64,000 nt of DNA from Holothuria scabra (lineage: Eukaryota > Echinodermata > Holothuroidea > Aspidochirotida > Holothuriidae). Under the pieces are notes generated by a model. It was not told where the DNA came from and made no database searches. It saw nothing but the letters and a program-made list of their open reading frames with translations. The stretch spans positions 25,153,455 to 25,217,454 of the forward strand of contig CM074180.1 of assembly GCA_037179385.1 (NCBI GenBank), in the 5' to 3' direction. This document shows positions 37,441-48,300 of the stretch, in pieces. A program made the position numbers and the translations under genes. Within the stretch, counting starts at the first letter, position 1. Each line of letters opens with the position of its first letter.

Positions 37441-37748
37441 TTAAGCCCAATTTTCTCACCCCAAACAGTACCAGTTCTCCTACATTCTTACTTAAGCCCC
37501 TCTCACAATTGTATGAAATTACCCTCATCAAGAAGCAGTCTCATTTTTTATTGCTTCAGGGTGAGCATAGAAAAGCTCATTGTGTATTTCAAAACACTCT
37601 CAGTATGTACAGTTCATATGCTGTGTAATATAAGCTTTGGTACTCTGCATTGTTTGAGTTATCAGTCAATCAAAAAGCTGAGCCAATTGAGAGTTTCTGT
37701 TACCCTCTACAACAAGTGTAGTTTGGGGTGAGAGGACTGGCCTTTTAA
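37441..37748 (+). mobile_element. TTAA-type MITE family B, complete copy
   Basis: Flanked by TTAA at 37441-37444 and 37745-37748. Termini TTCTCACCCCAAACAG and GTTTGGGGTGAGAGGACTGG are inverted repeats. No coding. Relatives lie at 14596-14900, 39477-39742, 55204 to about 55440, and 61218-61620. Confidence 0.8.
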
Positions 37749-38559
37749 GCATGCCCTGTGTCTTCATCAGTTAATGTGCAAAATGAGCTTTTGAACAACT
37801 TAAAAGTAATTGTACAGTCTACTGTATGTACTCTCAATGTGATGCACATACTGTAGGTTTGGTTTGCTTTTGTAATTTGTCAGGCTTGTTTCAGTTTTTG
37901 CAGTGTTCCTTTCTTAGCACATAAAAAGCACCAAGGAAATTTTGCTGGCACAGCTGTATGATAGATGTTGCAAGGTCAAAGGTCAGGAAGTTGAGCAATC
38001 TAGTTTTGTGTCCTTATGGGTGTTTGTAGTCTAATTTGTACCTAACTGGTCACCATCTTGTTACTGTAGACACTGGTGCAGCTTGTCATTACTTATTGCA
38101 CTTGGGGACAATTGGCATACTGGCTTGGATAATTTCTGCTTTATTTTGGTTAACTCTTTTCTTACTTAGTGCAAACACAAAATCCAGCAGGGAAATACAT
38201 GTATTAACAGTTTGTTTTTCCAACAGTACAGAAATCCTCTCTGAAAGACTTTGCTGAAGGAGTTTTTCATAATTTGTTTGGACACACCTGTGCTTTAGTA
38301 CTACTATATTATATCAACAGTGATTTCTTCATGCTTCCTTACTGAACATCTTGCATTTATGTTCTTGGTCCAATTTAACTCATGTCAATGACATGCCTTA
38401 AAGTGGAAATGCAGTCAAACTCAACTTGAAGTAGTGTAATAGACTCATGTTTTATGATTGACTCTGAAGAGTCTTGGGACAATATTTCTTCTCCCTGAAC
38501 GTGAACATTACTTAGGACTAACTGCTGAGTTTACTGTGAATTGCAATAATAACTTAGGC

Positions 38560-38923
38560 TTAAAGGGGCTCATTGAGTTGATATCAGTATTTTAAAGAGC
38601 TCTAGTGTTAAGGGTTACCACCACATAACAATGCTTATAATTAGCATAAGTTTCATATCCAATTGTTACAGGAAAAGTTAAAATTTTGAATTTTGTGGTG
38701 CCCTGACTTGTAATGGTTGTGTTCACAATTTGAAAAAGTTACTGGTCACAAATTTTTCAAAACCTAATTGAACCGTTAAGTACTCTCTCATGAAACAGTT
38801 ACTTGTATGTAGGATGTAGAGATTGTCAAAATTTGACCATTTGTCATTGCTATGTGAAGAAAACTCAACAGGTTTGGAAAAATTTATTGAATTTCATCAA
38901 CCAATTCAATGAGCCACTTTATG
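38560..38923 (+). mobile_element. TTAA-type MITE family A, copy 1
   Basis: Begins TTAAAGGGGCTCATTGAGTT and ends CAATTCAATGAGCCACTTTA, with about 19-bp inverted termini. It aligns end to end with 54840-55207. Non-coding, with about 80% identity by eye. Confidence 0.8.
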
Positions 38924-39149
38924 AAGATACTTTGAAGAGAAATGTTATATTGTGAGATTTAGCTGTTGCTTTAAATTAAGATGGACATGTCAGAAGGTGA
39001 CGTAAATATCAAGTTGGCTGGAAGAAATCGGTCCTAAGGTTATTCATCAAGAAGAAGTATTCCATTATGCTTTCCAAAAAGATGTCATTATATATTATCT
39101 GTTTAACTTTATGGTCCTTTCTCATCTTCTTTTTATGCAGGATAGCCAG

Positions 39150-39200
39150 GAGTGTTGTGCCCCCCCACCCCCCTCCCCCCCTCCCCCACCCCACCCCCCA
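39150..39200 (-). repeat. Polypyrimidine/poly-C tract before the DNAJC4-like start
   Basis: An almost pure C tract with scattered T and A ends about 24 bp before the ATG at 39224, so it may lie in the 5' UTR or core promoter of the DNAJC4-like gene. Confidence 0.8.
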
Positions 39201-39223
39201 CTTGAAAGAGTAAACAGCCAGCC

Positions 39224-39315
39224 ATGAAGCAACTTGTACTCTGCAGCCGATGTAGAAACTTGTTTCAACTTAACCCTCTGTCAATCAAGTCATTTTCATC
39301 AACTGCAGTTTTACT
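39224..39315 (+). CDS. DNAJC4: DNAJC4-like exon 1: start and N-terminal leader
   Basis: ATG at 39224 in good context (GCCATGA); 30 codons plus CT, then donor GTGAGT. The leader starts MKQLVLCSRCRNL, with several Arg/Lys and Ser and no Asp/Glu. Phase 2 joins the A of exon 2 to make Leu31. Confidence 0.8.
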
Positions 39316-42300
39316 GTGAGTTCTTTCATAAATTCAAAGATAATTTCTTGTTTTGAGTTGTAATGAAGTTGTACTGAAGTCATTAAGTCAAGCGTCCCTA
39401 ATGCATCTGACTAGCAAATGCAAATGAAATGACCATATGACTATAGTACAGAGTCATTTACTGAATTTTGGTCACATTAAGACAGACAGTTCCCAACTTT
39501 CTTACTCCTAGCCCCTCCCACAGCCTTTATCAGACACAATCCTAGGTTTGTTGTTTCAGTGCTTACCTTGATAGGTATTAAAGACCCATTGTGTAAATAG
39601 AACACTCTCTGTGCTTTCTGTGAAATATGAGGTGCTCTACAATTTTTAATTTGTTGTCAATCAGGGAGTTGGGACAATTGAGAAGTTTTGTAGACTGTAG
39701 GTAAAAATGTAGTTTGGTGTGACAAATGACTGCCTTTATTAAGTTGTAGTGACTTGCCTTAACCCTTTACCATTGTGCTCCAATCGGGGCACATTTGCGC
39801 GCCTTGGGAGTGGCTGGAAAAGCGGACGCAGCACGCCCTGCATCAGCTTCCGTAGGCTATTGACCCCATGACCTTAGACTATTGTCTCTCTCGTTGTTGA
39901 GGCAGAATTTTCGGGTGGCTACTTGCAGTTTCGAGCTCCGTGTGAAACAGTAAAGATGGGTGACAGCCGTGCTCTGTGTATGGGTCCAAATTCCAAAAGG
40001 ACCCAAACGACGGTAAAAGGTTAACTAGAGGTGATTACAGAGTGGAGGGATGATATATTTGCATTGTCTCAGACACTACTGTACTGTAGTTCAATGGTGT
40101 TTTGGTGTCCTCCTGCTCTGAATTCTCCTTTGGAACAGTAGTTAGTATGAGTATAGTTGCAAGAAGTTTGATACGATAGTTTGAATATATCAAGGTCAAC
40201 TGGTAAACTTTCCTCAAGTGTTAGAATTTTGAAAAAATTACAAAACAGCTTTGAAGTAAAAATTATGCTCACCTCCTGTTGTTTCTGATTGAGATAGTTC
40301 TCTCTTTTAGTCAGTTGCATGACTACCATAATGATTTTGTCTCCAGCAAATCCTTTTAACATGTAGGTGAAAGGCCATACCTTGTGATCTATTGTGTATC
40401 CATAGCTTTGTACATAAAGGCCATTTCCTTCATATTGAGGTTGGAAAGTATTGGGAATGCTTCCCTATGGTTTAGTACAAGAAATCTTTTGTACTGGAAC
40501 CAAAGTAAAAATAGGTATTAACAGTAGGCTTAAGTCCTTGGAGAAGTACTGTAAGGTAACGCTCTGTCTTAGTTCATAAAATAGGTCTCATATACCTGCA
40601 GTTGTCAAAATTTTGATCCATATTTCAAAGCAAGTGCTGGGTTCCTATTTCCTAAGAATGGAGTCAATTTCCCACAATTCCTTCCAACTGTATTTTCATG
40701 CAGTACAAAAAGGAATATTTCCTTCAGGTTGCCAAAATTTCCCTCTTCGTGCCTCAATTTCTCTACCCATGCCCATTAAGCCCAAATTTCACAGTTTCTT
40801 AGGTCCTAACAAAACAAAGAATGGTACAGCAAGCTGTATCATTAGATGGGCATCCTGCAGTTCAAACCATGTTGAAAATGTCTACCCACATGCTTACAAT
40901 GTGTTTGATTTCTTTACTTTTATTCTTGAATGAAACTAATTTCTAATTATAATACATGCCTTTCTGGTCTCTGAACATATAGATCTCAGAGTACAAATTA
41001 CTATGATCTGCTGAAAATATCCCAAGATGCAACTCCTACAGAAGTCAAGGCAGCATACATTGAACTTTCAAAAACAGTGAGTATTTCTTAAAACATGTGT
41101 GTACCCTGTTTTTTCTGAAGGATTGATAATTGACAACTGAGGGTGTTACAACACGCTTTTACACAGGAATTTGATTCTGGGAGTCTCCCTGAGTTGTTAC
41201 TGATAATTAACTTCTTATCTACATCACAGAGCAGCGCAAGGGCAGAGACCTAAAACCAGAGATGCCAACCAGAACAGTTTTCCTGAATTTTGTACTCATT
41301 TTTGTAGTAAATACAGCCATATGGGTTGTCCGGTAAAAATGCGGGAAAACCATTGCTAAAACACTGTAATAAGATCTCCAGTAAAGTAACAAAGTAAATA
41401 CAGTAAAAGTGCAACTGGAGTTGGAGACTACACAGTAGAGGTCACATTATCATGACCCGCCCTGTGCTGCTTGCAGTACAGAGTATAGTAGGGTCTTCCT
41501 AGTATACACTGGATTGCATAGGCACATCAACTTACATGGTACTAACTGCAGGCTAGTAGTTCTATTGGAGTATCTTGTGTGCATCCGGAGCTGAGCTAGC
41601 TCTACAATGCAGTACTGTACTGTCGATGTATTAACTGTACGTAGCATACTATGATTGCCTCAATGGAATACAGCACACAAACTCCTTATTATGGATGAGT
41701 TAGGACATTGTAATTTGTTTCAAAAACCATGAAATTATGCTGATCAAGCCAAGGAAGTAAGCTTAGGAGTATTGGAACAGGTAGAACCCAGTACACTGCA
41801 ATTTTGTGGACAAAGCTGAAGTTGTTAGCTAATAGGCCTAGCCTTACAAGTAACATTAGTTGGCCTTACCTTACATGTTTTAACTTGTTTTATGCGAACT
41901 AGAACTGTTTCAAGAGAACACTCAATACCCTTTTTTATGTAGAAAATACTGAAAACCAGTTTTGAAAGTTGGCATCTCTGCTAAACTCTTGGGGTTCTGG
42001 AGCCCCAAGTGAAGCCCCTGGAAAGCTGCTGTAGCCCTATACAGTACCATGCCACATGCTTAAGTTATGCCTGCATGTAGAGTAGTTTCTAGCACTTGTG
42101 TAACTTAGTACCTGCACGTGACTTGTGCAAGTTTGTTTGTTTTTTTTCCATTTTTTTTTCAGCTGTTCATGTAATTTGGCAGTCCAAACATTTATGTTTT
42201 GGATGTCTCAAAAATGATAACAAATATTGCTGGCTAAAGACTTGGTTTCAAAACATTGTAAAGTAATGATTAGGATAAAAGTGATCATTTCATTGATTAT

Positions 42301-45300
42301 TGTCCTTTGTCTTTTCCTTGTGCCATCCCATTAGTTCTAAGGGTTGACAGTAAAATTGGTATTAAGTAATTATTTAGAGGGAGCTTAAGATGCTATTAAA
42401 GCTATGCGTATAGCAGTTTGCTTCTACCCTACTTTTGGTATGCTGAAACAACACCAACAATCCAAATCTTGCAAAGTTAAAACAATTTATTTTAAACTCC
42501 ATGTCAGGTGGGTGATCAAATTTGGATTCTTTAGAAAGTCCACTTTAGATGGGAAACTGTTGATTGCTTACTTTGACTCAGCCAGGGACAAAATCTGGAA
42601 CATCCTGGTGGCCCAGCTTCACTTTTTGAAGTGCCAAAGTACTCCATTACCCTCTCAGTCACATCAATGATGGTACTCAGACCGTCTTACCCCAAAGCAA
42701 GGTTTGTTGTAGGGGAGAGGTGTTAGGGGATGAAAACCACAGTAGCAAAGTTTTCATCTGAGAGACTCTTTGAAACTGGGTAAGCAAAGACGTGTAAGGG
42801 GTAAGTAACAGTGTTGTAACAAGTTATGACTTGAATCACTAATTTTCAAAAGAGAAATGACTCTAGGAGTTGCATCATAATTGCCTCAAAGTACAATGAC
42901 TCAAGTCCATGACTAGACTCCACTTATATAAAAAGGAGTGAATGTTGAATGGTGAAATGAGCGAACCATTTCAACATCTTCCCAGGAAGCTACTGTTACA
43001 ATAAACTTTTAATCTGAGGCTTGTTCACAGTAGGTTTATTTATTGAGAAACTTCCTCTGAGTGCTAGCCATCAAAAAATTTTGGTTGGAAGCGAGATGGT
43101 GTAGAAATGAAAGAATAAACTGGTAATGTAAAGAAGGTTGAAAGGACTGCTAATTCCTTTGAATTGTGTTTTCCTACTTTTGCAACTTATGTAAGGTCTG
43201 TTATGTTAGCAGTTTTCCATTATATTTTTCTTTTCTTCAATTTTACAGCATCATCCAGATAAGAATTTAGATAAACCAAATCAACATGATGAATTTGTTG
43301 AGATTAATATAGCATATGAAATTCTTAGTAAACCTCTGCTTAGAAGAGAATATGATAGATCATTAAAGGGAGCAACAAGGGTTCCTGTTTCGCAGGTGTA
43401 CCGCACAAATAAACAAGATCCATACGGAGCAGAAGCAGCATCAGGAGGCTCTGGATGGTGAGGAACTAATATATTTATTATTAACTCAACCCACTAATAG
43501 TGGGTAGAGTTTATGTTATACTGTGTATGGGGTCAAAATGTCTGTCTCCCACTTTAAAAAGTTTCACTACCTTCAGATCTAGTCAGATTTGTCTGATTTT
43601 TCCGGTGGAGGATTGGCATTTTTTGGAGTGGTTTGGTGTAAAGAGTTTGGAGAAATCATTACTTTTCTGTATTTTCCCCTCAAATGTCTCAGACTGTTAC
43701 ATAATCAAGATAGTCTGCAAAGCAGTCATTTATTTGTCAGCTAATTACTTATCCTTCAGTAATTTTGATATTTATTATCAAGGAGCTGCTATGACACAGG
43801 TCACTTTTTGCTGTGTGAGGACACTTCCACAGTGTGAGGTCACTGTAATGCTGTTTGGCTCTGTCACCAAGTTTGTGCATCTGGTCAAGCTGGAGTAAAA
43901 GTGGCTATATGATTCTTGTTACAATTCGGAATAATGTCAACTTGAATGGACCAGAAGTACTTTCATGAATGGACACAAATCAGCAGTACCAGCCTTCAGA
44001 TGAATGGTGCATTGAAGTTTCTTCCAGTACTTCACTTTTTGTGTACAAATGTCAGAGAGGGGTAAACTTGGGAGGTGGAAGGAAGAGGAAGACATATGGA
44101 AATGGTGGGAAGGGAGAGAGGGACTGAGGAAGGAGGGAGAATTGAGGGAGGGGGAGGAAAAATATTTGGGTATCTTATCTTTCCTTATTGTTTATCCCAC
44201 TGTCTTGCACAAACTGGTCATTTGTACTATGACTTATTGAAGGTTTCTAATTCCTGCCTCCATAGTCAGCACTATCTTAAAGGATACCTCAAGTAAATAA
44301 AAAAGAAGAAGAGAACTGAAATCTTTATATGTATAAAAGCATGAAAAATAGGTGCTTACAGATCAATCTCATCTTCATAGGGCCTTCCTGAGCTGAGATA
44401 TAAAATATTGAAGTTTATTTACTCACTTGAAAATGGTACATAGGACAATAATTTGTGATGTCATTGTTAAACTGTAAGTTAAAATTACTATCTTTGTCTT
44501 TCTCTGTTTTTCTGCACCTTATACCAATAGGTGTGATAGCACTCCTACTCTGGTATGCAGTAATGTTATTAATATAGTCCTCTCTGTGCAACATGCCATG
44601 GAAGTTAACAGGAGTGTTCAGGTCATAAAATTATTTTTTAACTTTCAAGGGAAACAAAATATCTTTTGTGAGTTTTACAACTAGAAAGTCACAGCTTACA
44701 GTATTGAGCAATAGATCAATTTGTTTTAAGTGAATAAGCTTCAACATTTTATGTCTCAGCTCAGTAATGTCCTGGGAGCTGGACTGATAGCATTCACTTT
44801 TCATGCTCTTTAATATATTTTTGAGTGAAATATTTAACTTAAGGTACCCTGTTAGAGGATCAACTAGCTATGTAGAGATTTATCCCTGAAACAGTTCAAC
44901 TGCTAAGTGAACAATGTTCACATGCTGGTCTGAACACCTGGAGTTGTCTGAGTATGTGTTAAGTGTACACAATAAATTTATTCAAGATAAATTTAAAAAA
45001 AAACAAAAAACACTGATAACATAAGAAGGGTTGAGCAACAGTAGCTTTGCTACTCTGGTATAGATAGATGGGTTACAGCCAAAAATTTTTCCTTAAAGGT
45101 CTCAAGTAATAGCTAATCAGCATACTTAACAGGAAACCTCAGCAACACCAGCATCAGAGGACTATGATGTAGGTTGCTGGCAATGTATTATTGAAGGAAG
45201 AGAAAATACCAAAGAAAATTCTGTCAATACAGTATGTTTTACAATTGCATAATTTTTTACATTAATCCAAAATAATTGTTATTCTTACATGAAGGTGGTA

Positions 45301-48300
45301 CTAAATTTACTTGAATCTTAAAAAAAAAAACAAATACCCAGAGAAATAAGTAACCAGGGAAATAATTGCCCAGACCACTCGGTCTGTACCTTCAAATTCA
45401 AAATGAACCCCTCCCCAGCATAGGTATACGGACTTCAATGGATGAACATTAGTGTTACGTACTCAGGATTACATTGCTGGCCACTTAGCTAATAAAGTAA
45501 TAAGTCAAAGATTGGGAATGCATGCATAAGTATGTTCCTTTCAGTTCAAGAATCGGATAGCAATGACACTCTCGGATAGCCACTGTGGCCTTTGGTCGTA
45601 CGAACATCCATTAACTGAAATCTGTGGGATTGACCTTGACGACTTTACTAGAACAATACTGATTTACCGAAATGGTCCTTCATGGACGGAAATTCTTAAT
45701 CCTTTATCACCTGACCCAAGTAGATGTAATCGATACAGAATCGAATAATGGCGAAACCAAACAGTTGCCAACAAACCCCTCACTGACGGAATGTGAGTCT
45801 ATAAAATAACAAAATTTACACATGAAGGAGCAAAGCCAACGGAGGCATCAAAATGTTCACGGCTCTATACACATATAACACATTATCGATATATGGATGA
45901 CAGTGAATCAACACAAAGGATACAAATCAATATAACGTAGTAGTGGTACTCCTTACTTAATTATTTGCAGTAAAACCGTGACTTTTTCTTCCTCTGTAAT
46001 ACAACAATGACTAATGCTTTGTGGCACATTATTTTAAATCTAGTGTAACTTTTACAAAACGTGAACCCTGCCGTGCTCACGAAAATATATACAAATATAT
46101 ATATATAGAACAGATAAACAAACTTACAGTGATAACCACTTCAGTTAGGTCCACATTAATTCCTACTAAACTCTTCCCAAAATGATGCATTCACATTTAT
46201 AAATTATAGTCAATATATCCTGTACATCCCTCTAACATGCCACTCCTTTTACTCAGATGCTTTAACGATCGACCCCAATAAATTAGACTTACTAACCTTG
46301 ACGTCCTACTCCCGATATCAAACCATTATCATTCATTTTATTGTTTTTCTAGTGTCCTGTCCGGTTATATATTTCAGTTTATATTTGTACGGACGAAATT
46401 AATAAATGAAATGAAATGAAATGTAACCCATGCTGACCAACCCTGCAATGAATCCTAAGTGGAAAGAGATAAATTTATAACGTAAAATCGGTTCTTACAT
46501 AACAAATGGTTGTGTAGGGTTCGAAACAGGCTCCCAGACTTCGGCCGTTAATGTCCTTCTGATAGGAACGTCGGCCGCCCCTATCAGAGTATTAACATTT
46601 CCTCTCGAGAGTCACCAGGTAGAAACACTTGGTATAGTTCTCTCACAATACTTTGCAAAGTGACCCCAGCTAATGCAGAAAATACTTTGATTTCTGCACC
46701 CTATACACAAGCTGTACTTTTAGGGCAATGCCTGTTACATTTTTTTTTGTTGAAAATTCAGATCAAACTGGAAAACGTGTCCTTTGGACTACGTGTCTTG
46801 AGGTTCTCTAATGCCAAAAATTTCTAGCCGCCCTCTAATTTGCAATCCCAAAGCTTGCACGGATTAAAACATTCCCACCTATTGTGCGGATGCAGTCGCA
46901 TCAGCAACCAACAAGGCAAGCAATCTACATTTAAATCGCACGGCCATGGAGACGCAATAACAACTTCATAGAAGCTACAGCTGGTTAACTAAGCGTGACA
47001 CTGAAACAACACGGGATACCAACTCACCTTATATACGGTAGAACCCGGGGAGAGCTATTTAGCAATTTCTAGGGTGACAAAGGCAATTTGGCAATCAGAG
47101 CTGGACAAACAAGATGGAAAATAGTGGATAACTATTTTACACATGGAGTTTGTTATATAAGGTGCCCTAAGAGAAGGACATCAATTTAATGATTAAAATC
47201 CATTTCAGTTGTGCTATTCCTTTGGTGAGACTATGTCAAATCCTCCTGATTTTGCATGATAACAGTACATTTTAAATGTGTACATTTACCAGATATTTTG
47301 ATGTAGTATATTCGGAAATTTTACTGGACGAAACTTCCTTACAGTCTGATCATCTAAAGAATATATATGTCACTTCTTCTTTTCAGGTATAGAGATTTCA
47401 ATTATGGCACAGTCAATGAGGGTGAAAATTCTTACAATTATTACGGTATAAAAGGAGTCAAACGAATGGGGAATACATCCATCCTGTATGGTTGCATTGC
47501 CATCCTCTGTTTTTCAGGAGCACTCCTCTATACAGTTTTCAAGTAAGCATGCTGAAATAATTACTCTTTTCTCACAGTTAAGTAAGATTTTACCTATGTA
47601 GCTGCTATTCATATATTAACTTACTTGTTTTGTGTGTGCTGAACTCTGTTTGGACACTTTTGCAGAAAACTTTACTTGCACAATGCTTCTGTGACAGGTA
47701 GGATGGTTGGCCTGTCATGGATTTGAAACTCAGTTCTACTGTTCACTGTATGTACAAAGGCCCTTGCTCTTAGTTTATACTCTAAGATTGTCACCACTGT
47801 ATATGGTCTGGCTTTCTAGGTGTGACTGTCAGCTATGTCTTGTGCCAAAAAGTCAACTATGTCTTGACTTCTTTCCAGTTTTGTCTTGTGCTCAAATGGT
47901 TCAGTGTGGACAGATTATGACTACCACAGTTTTTAGGAAAATTTTTGTTCAGTTTGATCTTATAGTTATCATAGCATTCAGCCACTGCTTCATTACTCCA
48001 ATTAGCTGCTCTAATAGGCAGCAGTTTTGATTAATACCATTCTGGTACAATAGAAGCTTGACAATTAAGGGTTTAAAATAACAACTTAACATATATTAGC
48101 TACTGTAGGTACTGTAGGTGGTACTGAGATAAACTGTTTAGCATGTTGACCTTGTGACTTTTTTTCAAATGTTAGAATGGGCATGTAATTGGTACTGTGT
48201 ATTGTTTTTGACAAGGTAGGGCTTAGGATAATTTCCTTTACATGCAAATGACAGTTGTTAAACTAAAGTGGTTTGTATGTTCCTTTAATTTTAACAGACA

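Noticed and set aside
43500..43898. 132-residue open frame after DNAJC4-like exon 3
   Set aside because: It lies within intron 3, has no recognisable domain, and exon 3 to exon 4 splicing with exact phase explains the region.
44049..44296. Glu/Gly-rich open frames
   Set aside because: They are low-complexity translation of a polypurine tract in an intron.
45563..45748. 61-residue open frame in DNAJC4-like intron 3 with protein-like text
   Set aside because: No splice sites or family recognised; probably part of inserted repeat sequence.
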